From Sphingomonas_O antarctica (GTDB taxonomy: Bacteria; Pseudomonadota; Alphaproteobacteria; Sphingomonadales; Sphingomonadaceae): 64,000 nt of DNA. Positions within the stretch are counted from its first letter, which is position 1, and every line of letters starts with the position of its first letter. Below, piece after piece: positions 34,398-43,039 of this stretch. The stretch spans positions 1 to 64,000 of the forward strand of contig NZ_CBCRXM010000012.1 of NCBI RefSeq assembly GCF_965137005.1, written 5' to 3'. Below the pieces are notes generated by a model. It was not told the DNA's origin. It saw only the letters and a list, made by a program, of their open reading frames with translations, and did no database searches. A program made the position numbers and the translations under genes.

Positions 34398-34781
34398 TCA
34401 GCCCTTGGCCGTGTCGCCACGCGTGTCGCGACGTTCGGCGATACGCGCCGATTTGCCGCGACGACCGCGCAGATAATAGAGCTTGGCGCGACGCACCGCG
34501 CCCTTGCGGACGACTTCGATGCTGTCGATGTTCGGCGAATAAAGCGGGAAGACGCGCTCCACGCCTTCGCCGAACGAGATCTTGCGGACGGTGAAGTTGC
34601 TGCCCATGCCCTTGTTCGACCGCGCGATGCACACGCCTTCATACGCCTGGACGCGGGTGCGCTCGCCTTCGACGACGCGGACGCCGACTTTCAGCGTGTC
34701 ACCGGGACGGAATTCGGGAATGGCCCGCTTGGCGGACAGGACGGCGATGTTTTCCGCCTCGATCGTCTGGATGAGGTTCAT
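34398..34781 (-). CDS. rplS: 50S ribosomal protein L19
   Basis: A 127-aa L19 with the conserved FRPGDTLKVGVRVVEGERTRVQ (quoted in part), FEGVCIAR-like YEGVCIARSNKG, and SPNIDSIEVVRKGAVRRAKLYYLR segments. It sits at the 30S-50S interface. ATG 34781 begins one base after the trmD stop codon, so it is the last gene of the rpsP-rimM-trmD-rplS group, followed by a strong terminator. Confidence 0.99.
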   Translation of the reverse strand: MNLIQTIEAENIAVLSAKRAIPEFRPGDTLKVGVRVVEGERTRVQAYEGVCIARSNKGMGSNFTVRKISFGEGVERVFPLYSPNIDSIEVVRKGAVRRAKLYYLRGRRGKSARIAERRDTRGDTAKG

Positions 34782-34782
34782 C

Positions 34783-35508
34783 TCATTCTTCCTTCTCGTG
34801 CCGCGCGCCAGAGGCCGGCTGGACCCGAACGCCCTCATGGCGTTCCCAAAGGTCCGGTCGGCGTGACCGTGTATCGCTCTCGGCCATCGACTTGCGCCAG
34901 GCCGCGATGCGCGCATGATCCCCCGATCGCAGCACTTCGGGGATCGTGCGCCCTTCCCATATGACGGGTCGGGTATAATGCGGATATTCGAGCAGCCCCG
35001 TTTCGAAGCTCTCGTCATCCCCGCTGGAAGGCGCGCCCATTACGCCGGGGAGCAGCCGAACGCAAGCATCGAGCAGGACCATCGCGGCAACCTCGCCACC
35101 GGACAGCACGAAGTCGCCGATCGACACTTCTTCTATCCCGCGCGCCTCAAAAATTCGTTCATCGAACCCCTCGAATCGCCCGCACAGCAGCACAACCCCC
35201 GGCCCCGCCGCCAACTCGCGCACCCGCGCCTGCGTCAGCGGCTTTCCACGTGGCGTAAAAGCAATCCGCGGCAGTTCCGCCGGCGCACCGTCGATCGCCG
35301 CTGCCAGCACGTCGGCGCGCAACACCATCCCCGCCCCTCCGCCCGCCGGGGTGTCGTCCACCGACTTGTGTTTGTCGGTCGCATAGTCACGAATGTTCGT
35401 GGCCGTCAGCGTCCACGCCGACCCCAACCCGCGCCCCGCCAGCGACGTCCCCAGCGGCCCCGGAAACATGCCCGGATAGAGGGTGAGGACATGCGCCGCG
35501 AAGGTCAT
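34783..35508 (-). CDS. trmD: tRNA (guanine-N1)-methyltransferase
   Basis: A 241-aa TrmD, which methylates G37 of tRNAs using S-adenosylmethionine. It shows the trefoil-knot signatures LTLYPGMFPGPL, DDTPAGGGAGMVLR, LLCGRFEGFDERI, EEVSIGDFVLSGGE and ALLD-like VLLDACVRLLPGV. ATG 35508 (MTFAAHVLTLYPG). Its start region is divergent from the thioredoxin-reductase-like gene (49 bp apart), so trmD-rplS must have a promoter here separate from that of rimM. Confidence 0.98.
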   Translation of the reverse strand: MTFAAHVLTLYPGMFPGPLGTSLAGRGLGSAWTLTATNIRDYATDKHKSVDDTPAGGGAGMVLRADVLAAAIDGAPAELPRIAFTPRGKPLTQARVRELAAGPGVVLLCGRFEGFDERIFEARGIEEVSIGDFVLSGGEVAAMVLLDACVRLLPGVMGAPSSGDDESFETGLLEYPHYTRPVIWEGRTIPEVLRSGDHARIAAWRKSMAESDTRSRRPDLWERHEGVRVQPASGARHEKEE

Positions 35509-35557
35509 CCGAAGCGCTCTAGCCGGAACGAACCGCTGCGCGAAGCTTTGGACGGTG

Positions 35558-36463
35558 ATGATCGACTGTGCCATTATCGGCGGCGGGCCCGCCGGATTGA
35601 CTGCCGCCATTTACCTCGCGCGTTTCCATCTGGCCGTTCGGCTTTACGACAATGGCTCCAGCCGCACCGCGTTGATCCCGCGCACCCACAACCATGCAGG
35701 CTATCCCGGCGGCATCAAGGGCACCGACCTGCTCGACTTGATGCACAAACAGGCCGCCGAATTTGGCGTCGACCGCACCGATGCCACCGTGACGCAAATC
35801 ATCCCGGACGGCGGCTTTTTCCGCGTGCTCGTCGAAGGCAGCGAGGTTCAAGCGCGCAGTATCCTCCTCGCCACCGGCGTCCACAACCTGCCGCCCAACA
35901 TGGACAAGGCTGAGCATGACGCGGCACTCGCCCGCGGTCTGATCCGGTATTGTCCGATCTGCGACGGCTATGAAGTCACCGACAAGCGCGTCGGCGTGAT
36001 CGGCACCGGCGGACATGGCATGCGCGAAGCGCTGTTTTTGCGCGGCTTCACCCCGCATATCACCCTCGTGGCGCACACCGGGGTCCACGACCTCGACCAA
36101 ATCGCCCGTGAAAAAATCGAGGCCGCGGGGATCGAAATCGTCGATGGCCCCGCCGCCCCAATCCATATCATCGGAAACGAGATTGCCGTCGGCACGGCAG
36201 ACGGCGAACGCCGCTTCGCCAGCATCTATCCCGCGCTCGGCTCGCACATTCGCTCCGAGCTCGCGGTGGCAGCCGGGGCTGAGGCATCCGCCGACGGCTG
36301 CCTCGTCGTGGACGATCACCAGATGACCAGCGTCCCGGGCCTGTTCGCCGCGGGCGATGTCGTAAAGGGCCTCGACCAGATCAGCCATGCGATGGGCGAA
36401 GCCGGCGTCGCGGCGACGAAGATTCGCAATTTGTTGGACGAGCGGCAACCTATCCGGCGTTAG
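35558..36463 (+). CDS. thioredoxin-reductase-like NAD(P)/FAD oxidoreductase
   Basis: A 301-aa two-dinucleotide flavoprotein: FAD motif AIIGGGPAGLTAAIYLAR at 5-22, redox motif YCPICDGYE (Cys pair C-P-I-C, near 130), NADPH motif GVIGTGGHGMREAL, and the C-terminal FAD segment VPGLFAAGDVV. It resembles thioredoxin reductases, but the active site is CPIC rather than CATC, so the partner may be another dithiol protein. It lies on the opposite strand between rimM and trmD. Its TAG stop overlaps the rimM stop tail-to-tail within the sequence TTAG. ATG 35558. Confidence 0.9.
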   Translation: MIDCAIIGGGPAGLTAAIYLARFHLAVRLYDNGSSRTALIPRTHNHAGYPGGIKGTDLLDLMHKQAAEFGVDRTDATVTQIIPDGGFFRVLVEGSEVQARSILLATGVHNLPPNMDKAEHDAALARGLIRYCPICDGYEVTDKRVGVIGTGGHGMREALFLRGFTPHITLVAHTGVHDLDQIAREKIEAAGIEIVDGPAAPIHIIGNEIAVGTADGERRFASIYPALGSHIRSELAVAAGAEASADGCLVVDDHQMTSVPGLFAAGDVVKGLDQISHAMGEAGVAATKIRNLLDERQPIRR

Positions 36464-36924
36464 ATTTCAACGAAGCTCGCTTCGACCGTAACCATGTCGC
36501 CCCATTCCGGCACCGCTTCCGGCCGCATCGGTACCATGAAACGCTTGCGGTCGGGACGTTCGATTTCGATCACGTCCCCCGCGCCGAAATTCTCGATCGC
36601 GACGACGATGCCCAGCGCCACGCCGTCGGTCGACACCGCAGGCAGCCCGATCAGATCATGGTGATAATATTCGCCATCGCCCAGCGGCGGCAACGACGAC
36701 CGCGGGACCGTTAACGCGGTCCCGCGCAGCCGCTCCGCCGTCGTCCGATCGGCGATTTCGGCAAACCGCGCGATATTGCCGCGCAGCGATTTGATCGTCA
36801 GCGCCCCGTCGTTGAACGAGCGGAACGCAGACAGATCGTCGGTAAACAGCTTTAGTTTCACCTCGCCGCCCACGCCATGCGCGCCGGCAATCGCGGCGAG
36901 CGTGACGGGGCGGTCGGAGTGCAT
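36460..36924 (-). CDS. rimM: ribosome maturation factor RimM
   Basis: A 154-aa RimM, needed for maturation of the 30S head around S19. The N-terminal RimM domain (LAAIAGAHGVGGEVKLKLFTDD) and C-terminal PRC barrel (EYYHHDLIGLPAVSTDGVALG and FMVPMRPEAVPEW) are both present. ATG 36924 lies 6 bp past the rpsP stop codon. Its own TAA overlaps the stop of the opposite-strand flavoprotein gene. Confidence 0.97.
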   Translation of the reverse strand: MHSDRPVTLAAIAGAHGVGGEVKLKLFTDDLSAFRSFNDGALTIKSLRGNIARFAEIADRTTAERLRGTALTVPRSSLPPLGDGEYYHHDLIGLPAVSTDGVALGIVVAIENFGAGDVIEIERPDRKRFMVPMRPEAVPEWGDMVTVEASFVEI

Positions 36925-36930
36925 CGAGGC

Positions 36931-37569
36931 TTAGCCTTCAGCCGGCTTCTGGGCGCTCTCGCCTTCGACGGCAGCAGCGTCATCGCCCGCGTCGCTGTCC
37001 GGCGTGGCTTCGTTGGTTTCGGCAGACGCTTCCGGGGTCGGCTCGGCAGCAGCCGCTTCGGCCACGGCTTCGGCTTCTGGCGTCGGCTCTTCGGTCGCGG
37101 CTTCGACTTCGGCAGCCATAACGGCTTCCGTCTCGGCCTGCGAGTCGTCGGCAGGAGCCTCCTCGGCGGGAGCTTCTTCGACAACTTCCGGCACAGGCTG
37201 GTTGGCTGCTTCGGCGGCTGCCTCGGCAGCGTCGGCGGCCTTCTTTTCCTGCTCCTCAAGGCGCTCCTTGGCCTTTTCGCCCGGCTGGCCCTTGTTCGGG
37301 TTGTTGCGCGCCGCACGCTCCATCACGCCTGCGGCATCAAGGAAGCGGAGCACACGATCCGAAGGCTGCGCGCCGACGCTCAGCCAGTGCTTCGCGCGCT
37401 CGGTGTCGAGCACCACGCGCGCCGCGTCGTCCTTGGCCAGCAGCGGATTATAGCTGCCGATCCGCTCGATGAACTTGCCGTCGCGCGACGAACGCGAATC
37501 CGCCACGATGATCTTGTAATAAGGACGCTTCTTCGAACCGCCACGCGCCAAACGAATTGCAACTGCCAT
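36931..37569 (-). CDS. rpsP: 30S ribosomal protein S16 with long acidic tail
   Basis: A 212-aa S16. Residues 1-90 are the normal core (MAVAIRLARGGSKKRPYYKI, SRDGKFIERIGSYNP, LSVGAQPSDRVLRFL). Residues from about 95 to the end are an Ala/Glu-rich, low-complexity extension with repeated EEAPAEEAPADD- and EPTPEAEAVAEAA-like units. S16 is usually 80-130 aa; extended forms occur in alphaproteobacteria. The tail is probably disordered and on the ribosome surface. Confidence 0.98.
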   Translation of the reverse strand: MAVAIRLARGGSKKRPYYKIIVADSRSSRDGKFIERIGSYNPLLAKDDAARVVLDTERAKHWLSVGAQPSDRVLRFLDAAGVMERAARNNPNKGQPGEKAKERLEEQEKKAADAAEAAAEAANQPVPEVVEEAPAEEAPADDSQAETEAVMAAEVEAATEEPTPEAEAVAEAAAAEPTPEASAETNEATPDSDAGDDAAAVEGESAQKPAEG

Positions 37570-37593
37570 GATAAATCTTCCTTTTTTTTAAAT

Positions 37594-37673
37594 CGTCATC
37601 CCGGCGAAGGCCGGGATCGCTACACAAATAGTCTTCTGTCTCGTTAGCGGCCCCGGCATGCGCCGGGGCGACG
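37594..37673. repeat. 80-bp palindromic element P3 between ffh and rpsP
   Basis: The arms CGTCATCCCGGCGAAGGCC (continuing GGGATCGC) and, on the other strand, CGTCGCCCCGGCGCATGCC (continuing GGGGCCGC) are imperfect inverted repeats of the P family. The centre differs from P1 and P2. One end abuts the ffh stop codon exactly. Confidence 0.88.
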
Positions 37674-39101
37674 CTATTTCTTTTTGAATAATCCAGGCGG
37701 TGGGCCGCCCGCACCGCCGGGCATCTTGCCGCCCAGCATATTGGCCATGCCGCCCAGCGGATTGCCGCCGCCCATCATCGCCATCATCGCCTTGATGCCG
37801 CCCATCTTGCGCAACTTCTTCATCGCGCCCGACATGTCCTGATGCATTTTGAGGAGCTTGTTGACGTCCTGCACCGTCACGCCCGAACCCTTGGCGATGC
37901 GGATCTTGCGCTTGGCCTGGAGCAACTCGGGCTTGCTGCGTTCCTTGGGCGTCATCGATCCGATCATCGCGTCCATGCGCACCAGCAAACGATCCTCGAC
38001 CGCGCCAGACGCCATCGCCGCCTGCGCCTGCTTCATGCCCGGGATCATCCCGGCCAGCGCGCCGAGCCCCCCCATATTCTGCATCTGCTTCAACTGGTTG
38101 CGCAGGTCATTGAGGTCGAACTGGCCCTTGGCGAACTTCGCCGCCATCGCCTCGGCGTCTTCCTGATTGACCGCCTCGGCGGCGCGTTCGACCAACGAGA
38201 CAACGTCGCCCATGCCGAGAATGCGGCCGGCGACACGCTCGGGATGAAACGCCTCGAGCCCGTCCAGCTTTTCGCCGGTGCCAACGAACTTGATCGGCTT
38301 GCCCGTGACCGCGCGCATCGAAAGCGCCGCGCCGCCGCGCGCATCGCCGTCCATGCGGGTCAGCACGACGCCCGTCAGCGGCACCTGGTCGGAGAAGTTC
38401 TTTGCAACGTTGACTGCGTCCTGACCGGTCAGGCTGTCGACCACGAGCAGTGTCTCGGCCGGATTCGACGCCGCGGACACCGCGCGCATTTCGTCCATCA
38501 ACGCCTGATCGACGTGGAGGCGACCGGCCGTGTCGAGCATGACCACATCGAAACCCTGCAGCTTCGCCGATTGCAGCGCGCGGCGCGCGATATCGACCGG
38601 CTGCTGCCCCTGCACGATCGGCAGCGTGGCGACGCCCGCCTGCTCGCCGAGCACCGCCAACTGCTCTTGCGCCGCCGGGCGATTGACGTCGAGCGACGCC
38701 ATCAGCACCTTCTTGCCCTCGCGCGCCGACAACCGCTTGGCGATCTTGGCGGTGGTCGTGGTCTTGCCCGACCCCTGCAGCCCGACCATCATCACGACGG
38801 CAGGCGGCGTGACGTTCAGCTCCAGATCGCTGGCATCGCTGCCCAGCATCTCGACCAGCGCGTCATGGACGATCTTGACGACCTGCTGCCCCGGCGTGAC
38901 CGATCGCAGCACATCCTGACCGACGGCCTTTTCGGTCGCCTTGTCGATGAATTCGCGCACCACCGGCAGCGCGACATCGGCCTCGAGCAACGCGATCCGC
39001 ACCTCGCGCATGGCCCCGCGAACGTCATTCTCCGACAGCGCGCCGCGCCCGCGCAAGCCGGCGAAAACGCCGCTCAACCGGTCGCTCAGACTGTCGAACA
39101 T
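37674..39101 (-). CDS. ffh: signal recognition particle protein Ffh
   Basis: A 475-aa SRP54 GTPase for co-translational membrane targeting. It has the N domain (MFDSLSDRLSGVFAGLRGRG), G domain with P-loop GLQGSGKTTTTAKIA and DTAGRLHVD, and a Met-rich M domain (MKQAQAAM, MHQDMSGAMKKLRKMGGIKA). The C-terminus is a Gly/Met/Pro tail ending FKKK. The stop is TAG, immediately followed by element P3. ATG 39101. Its receptor FtsY is encoded at 43036. Confidence 0.98.
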   Translation of the reverse strand: MFDSLSDRLSGVFAGLRGRGALSENDVRGAMREVRIALLEADVALPVVREFIDKATEKAVGQDVLRSVTPGQQVVKIVHDALVEMLGSDASDLELNVTPPAVVMMVGLQGSGKTTTTAKIAKRLSAREGKKVLMASLDVNRPAAQEQLAVLGEQAGVATLPIVQGQQPVDIARRALQSAKLQGFDVVMLDTAGRLHVDQALMDEMRAVSAASNPAETLLVVDSLTGQDAVNVAKNFSDQVPLTGVVLTRMDGDARGGAALSMRAVTGKPIKFVGTGEKLDGLEAFHPERVAGRILGMGDVVSLVERAAEAVNQEDAEAMAAKFAKGQFDLNDLRNQLKQMQNMGGLGALAGMIPGMKQAQAAMASGAVEDRLLVRMDAMIGSMTPKERSKPELLQAKRKIRIAKGSGVTVQDVNKLLKMHQDMSGAMKKLRKMGGIKAMMAMMGGGNPLGGMANMLGGKMPGGAGGPPPGLFKKK

Positions 39102-39265
39102 GGACCCATTCACTCCAACGCAAAAAACGCCGGCGGACGAAACCTCGTCGGCCGGCGGCATCCGGGGATGCGCTTCGAATGATCGCGGCCCTATGGGTTT
39201 GGCAGGATTTCGTCAACCTTGTCGCTTAAACCGTCCTTGACGAGCGCGGGCCTATCGACCGCCTC

Positions 39266-40891
39266 ATGCAGGAAAAATCCGCTTCAGCCCGACCCGGTGC
39301 GCACCGCGAACTCAACAGCCGCAAGGACGTTCTCACCGGCGGGATCGTCTTCGCCGCCCTGATCCTGTTCGTGTCGACGGGCAGCCGCGCCTTGAGTTCG
39401 GTCGTCAATTACCTGGCGGGGATCGGCGGTGGCGCCGACCGCGTGCTGGCCGTCGCCTTGGTGCTGAACATCGCCCTGATCCTGTTTGGCTGGCGTCGTC
39501 ACCGCGACCTGACTCAGGAGGTTCACGAACGCCGCGCCGCCGAGGCCAGGGCGCAACTGCTCGCCAAGCGAGATCCGTTGACCGGCTTTTACAACCGCCG
39601 CGCGCTGGCCGAACAGGGTGAGCCGATGCTGGCGACCGCCGCCGCGCAAGGGCGGGCGGTGGCGATGCTGTTGCTCGACCTCGATCACTTCAAGAACGTC
39701 AACGATGTCCACGGCCACGCAATCGGCGACGCGCTGCTGCAGGCGGCGGCCTCCGAAGTGGTGCAGGCCATGCCCGCCGACGCGTTCATCGCGCGGCTGG
39801 GCGGGGATGAATTCGCCTGCGCCTTCGCGTTCGACCTGGCCGATACGGGCTATGTCGAAACCGTCGCTCGCGCGGTCGTGGCGCGCCTCGCCCAGCCTTT
39901 CGCACTTGCGACGACGCACGTAAACGTTTCGGTTTCCGTCGGCATCGCGCGCTCCAGCGGCGAATGTCCGGACATGGACTCGCTGATGCGCTGTGCGGAC
40001 ATCGCGATGTATGCCGCGAAACAACAAGGCCGCAATCGCCACGTCTGGTTCGACATTTCGATGGAGCGCGAGCTTCAGGCGCGCAACGATATCGAGGCCG
40101 GGATGCGGCTCGCCATTCCGCGCGGTGAAATCGTGCCTTATTTCGAACAACAGATCGATCTCGTCACCGGCCGGTTGCAAGGGTTCGAAGTCCTCGCGCG
40201 CTGGAAACACCCGACGCGCGGCGTGCTCGAGCCCGAATCATTCCTGCCCATCGCGCATGACAGCGGGCTGATCGGCGATCTGTCGCTGGCGGTCATGCGC
40301 ATGGCGCTGCGCGAGGCGCGCGATTGGGACCCGTCGCTGACCGTCTCGGTCAACATCGCGCCCGTGCAATTGAAGGACCCGTGGTTCGCGCAAAAACTGG
40401 TCAAGCTACTCACCGAAACCGGCTTTCCGGCGCACCGGCTGGAGGTCGAGATCACTGAGACATCGTTGTTCGAAAATCTCGCCACCGCGCAATCGATCGC
40501 CGCCAGCCTCAAGAACCAGGGCATCCGCCTCGCGCTCGACGATTTCGGCACCGGTTATTCCAGCCTGGCGCACCTCCGCGCGCTACCCTTCGATCGCATC
40601 AAGATCGACAAGAGCTTCGTCGTGTCGATCCGAGACAATGCCGAATCGCGGGCCATCGTCAGCGCGATCACGCGGCTGGGCGACAGCCTCGGTCTGCCGA
40701 TCACCGCCGAAGGGATCGAAAGCCGCGAAATCGAACAGGCATTGATCGACCTCGGCGTCCATCGCGGTCAGGGCTATTTTTACGGCCGCCCGATGCCGGT
40801 CGACACGACCCACTCGCTGCTGGCCGGGCGGAACCTTCTGCCCACGGCACGCGCACAGCGGGGGTATCAGGATTACGCACGGACGGGGTGA
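39266..40891 (+). CDS. membrane-anchored GGDEF-EVL c-di-GMP enzyme
   Basis: A 541-aa protein: two membrane helices (about 23-40 and 60-76), a short coiled coil, a GGDEF domain with intact RLGGDEFA at 177-184 and no obvious inhibitory R-x-x-D, and an EAL-type domain. The latter begins FEVLARW (EVL instead of EAL) but keeps the other metal and catalytic residues: SVNIAP, EITETSLF, LALDDFGTGYSS, IKIDKSFV, AEGIES and QGYFYGRP. Both synthesis and hydrolysis of c-di-GMP are possible. It is divergent from ffh over a 164-bp gap. ATG 39266. Confidence 0.93.
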   Translation: MQEKSASARPGAHRELNSRKDVLTGGIVFAALILFVSTGSRALSSVVNYLAGIGGGADRVLAVALVLNIALILFGWRRHRDLTQEVHERRAAEARAQLLAKRDPLTGFYNRRALAEQGEPMLATAAAQGRAVAMLLLDLDHFKNVNDVHGHAIGDALLQAAASEVVQAMPADAFIARLGGDEFACAFAFDLADTGYVETVARAVVARLAQPFALATTHVNVSVSVGIARSSGECPDMDSLMRCADIAMYAAKQQGRNRHVWFDISMERELQARNDIEAGMRLAIPRGEIVPYFEQQIDLVTGRLQGFEVLARWKHPTRGVLEPESFLPIAHDSGLIGDLSLAVMRMALREARDWDPSLTVSVNIAPVQLKDPWFAQKLVKLLTETGFPAHRLEVEITETSLFENLATAQSIAASLKNQGIRLALDDFGTGYSSLAHLRALPFDRIKIDKSFVVSIRDNAESRAIVSAITRLGDSLGLPITAEGIESREIEQALIDLGVHRGQGYFYGRPMPVDTTHSLLAGRNLLPTARAQRGYQDYARTG

Positions 40892-40901
40892 TCCGGCTCT
40901 C

Positions 40902-41017
40902 CCCACCCTGGTGCTGCGCACCTGTCCCTCCCGCAAGCGGGAGGGACGNCTTGGATAGCGCTGAATCAGACGTCACTCCCTTTAGGGAGGGACAGCTCGC
41001 GCAGCGAGCAGGGTGGG
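40902..41017. repeat. GC-rich repeat element R2 with undetermined bases
   Basis: The outer arms CCCACCCTGGTGCTGCGCAC and, on the other strand, CCCACCCTGCTCGCTGCGCG both lead into TGTCCCTCCC. Inside the left arm is a perfect 11-bp hairpin, GTCCCTCCCGC-aa-GCGGGAGGGAC (40924-40947). Undetermined bases at 40949 and 41018-41019 fall in or beside the repeat and look like assembly ambiguity. It occupies the gap between the GGDEF/EVL gene and dapF. Confidence 0.85.
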
Positions 41018-41072
41018 NNGAGTCTCGCGCAGGGGTGGGCAATCGGCCCCCGTCCCCCTATCTCGCCGCCAC

Positions 41073-41867
41073 ATGCGCTTCGCCTTCACCAAGATGCACG
41101 GCCTCGGCAACGATTTCGTCGTGATCGACGCGCGCGAAACCCACGTGGCGATCGACGAATCGTCGGCACGCACCATCGCCGACCGCCACACCGGCATCGG
41201 CTGCGATCAACTGATCCTGCTCGAACCCAGCACCACCGCCGACGCAGTGATGCGCATCTGGAATCATGACGGCTCCGAAGTCGAAGCATGCGGCAACGCG
41301 ACCCGCGCCGTCGCGCGGCTGATCGGCAAGCCAGCGACCGTCGAAACCGCTGGCGGCCTCCTGACACTCACGCCCAACGACAACGGCGCGACGGTCGACC
41401 TCGCTGCGCCACGCTTTGCATGGGACCAGATCCCGCTCGCCTACGCGATGGATGCGCAGAACCTGCCGCTCGCCTGGGACGACCTCGCCGATCCGTTCTG
41501 CGTCAATATCGGCAATCCGCATGCGGTGTTTTTCGTCGCGGATGTCGATGCGGTCGATCTCGCCCGCCTCGGCCCATTAATCGAGCACGATTCCGTTTTC
41601 CCTCAGCGCGTCAATGTTGGCGTCGCGCAAGTGACCGGCTCCGCATCGCTCAAGGTCCGCGTATGGGAACGCGGTGCTGGCCTGACGCGCGCTTGCGGGA
41701 CGGGCGCCTGTGCCGCCGCGATTGCCGCGATCAAGCGCAAGCTGGTCACGTCGCCCGTCACCGTCACGCTCCCCGGCGGCGACCTGACCATCGCCTGGGA
41801 CGGTGGCGCAATCGCCATGTCCGGCCCGGCGACCTTCGTGTTCTCGGGCACTGCCGACATCGCATGA
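41073..41867 (+). CDS. dapF: diaminopimelate epimerase
   Basis: A 264-aa enzyme converting LL- to meso-diaminopimelate for lysine and peptidoglycan. It has FTKMHGLGNDFVVIDA at the N-terminus and both catalytic cysteines: Cys in EACGNATRAVA (about residue 73) and in RACGTGACAAA (about 212). ATG 41073. Its stop overlaps the mtaB start (ATGA). Confidence 0.98.
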   Translation: MRFAFTKMHGLGNDFVVIDARETHVAIDESSARTIADRHTGIGCDQLILLEPSTTADAVMRIWNHDGSEVEACGNATRAVARLIGKPATVETAGGLLTLTPNDNGATVDLAAPRFAWDQIPLAYAMDAQNLPLAWDDLADPFCVNIGNPHAVFFVADVDAVDLARLGPLIEHDSVFPQRVNVGVAQVTGSASLKVRVWERGAGLTRACGTGACAAAIAAIKRKLVTSPVTVTLPGGDLTIAWDGGAIAMSGPATFVFSGTADIA

Positions 41868-43039
41868 TCGACGTCATCAATCACGGTTGCCGCCTCAACA
41901 TCGCCGAGGGTGAAGCGATCCGCACGCTCGCAGCGCCGCTGGGCAGCGCGACGATCATCAACAGCTGCGCCGTCACCAACGAAAGCGTCCGCCAGGCGCG
42001 ACAGGCCGCCCGCGGCGCCTTTCGCACCGACCCGTCACGCCCGGTTATCGTCACCGGCTGTGCCGCGACCAGCGATGCCGCCGCCTTCGCCGCCATGCCC
42101 GAAGTCGCGCGCGTGGTCCCCGTCGCCGACAAGCTCGCGCCCGCCACATGGGGGGGCACAGGCCCACTAAACCGCAAACCCGTCGTCTCCGGCCTCGACC
42201 ACGCCCGCGCCTTCGTCGAAGTCCAGACCGGCTGCGACCACAGCTGCACCTTCTGCATCATCACGCACGCCCGCGGCCCCAATCGCAGCTTCGCCCCAGC
42301 CGACATCGTCCGCGCCATCGCCGAACGCGTCGAGGCCGGCTGCCACGAAGCCGTCCTCACCGGCGTCGATACGACCAGCTACGAGGGCGGCCTCGGCCAC
42401 CTCGTCCGCACGATCCTGCGCGAAGTGCCGACCCTCTCGCGCTTGCGCCTGTCATCGCTCGATCCGGCAGGCATCGACCCCATCCTGTTCGCACTGTTCG
42501 CGGAGGAAGACCGGCTGATGCCGCACCTCCATCTCTCGCTCCAATCGGGCGACGACCTCATCCTCAAGCGCATGAAACGCCGTCACTCGCGCGCTCAAGC
42601 CATCGCGCTCGTCGCCGCGCTCAAGGCCGAGCGCGACATTGCCGTCGGCGCCGACCTCATCGCCGGCTTCCCCACCGAAAGCGAAACCGCCCACGCCAAC
42701 TCTCTCGCGATCCTCGACGAATGCAACGTCGTGCACCCGCACATCTTCCCCTTTTCGCCGCGCACCTCTACGCCCGCCGCGCGCATGCCCCAGCTTTCCC
42801 ATGACATCGTCCGCAGCCGTGCCGCCGAACTGCGCCACGCCGCCGAAACGCGCCGCACTGTCTGGCTCGACGACAAAGTCGGCCAAACCGCGACGATGCT
42901 CATCGAACGCGACGGCCGATCGGGTCACCTCCCCGATTTCGCCAGCGCGCGCCTCACCATGCCCGTCGCACCCAACACCCTCCTCCCGGTCCGCCTCACC
43001 GGCCGCGACGGCACCCGCCTGATCGCCCAACCCGCATGA
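41864..43039 (+). CDS. mtaB: tRNA t6A37 methylthiotransferase MtaB
   Basis: A 391-aa radical-SAM methylthiotransferase. The N-terminal UPF0004 domain provides cysteines in NHGCRLN, INSCAVT and VTGCAAT; the radical SAM motif is GCDHSCTFCIITHARG. The family segments VLTGVDTTSYEG, HLHLSLQSGDD and GADLIAGFPTES are present. It inserts a methylthio group on t6A37 of ANN-decoding tRNAs. It lacks a clear full TRAM domain at the C-terminus, ending soon after it begins. It overlaps dapF and ftsY by 4 nt at each end. Confidence 0.94.
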   Translation: MIDVINHGCRLNIAEGEAIRTLAAPLGSATIINSCAVTNESVRQARQAARGAFRTDPSRPVIVTGCAATSDAAAFAAMPEVARVVPVADKLAPATWGGTGPLNRKPVVSGLDHARAFVEVQTGCDHSCTFCIITHARGPNRSFAPADIVRAIAERVEAGCHEAVLTGVDTTSYEGGLGHLVRTILREVPTLSRLRLSSLDPAGIDPILFALFAEEDRLMPHLHLSLQSGDDLILKRMKRRHSRAQAIALVAALKAERDIAVGADLIAGFPTESETAHANSLAILDECNVVHPHIFPFSPRTSTPAARMPQLSHDIVRSRAAELRHAAETRRTVWLDDKVGQTATMLIERDGRSGHLPDFASARLTMPVAPNTLLPVRLTGRDGTRLIAQPA

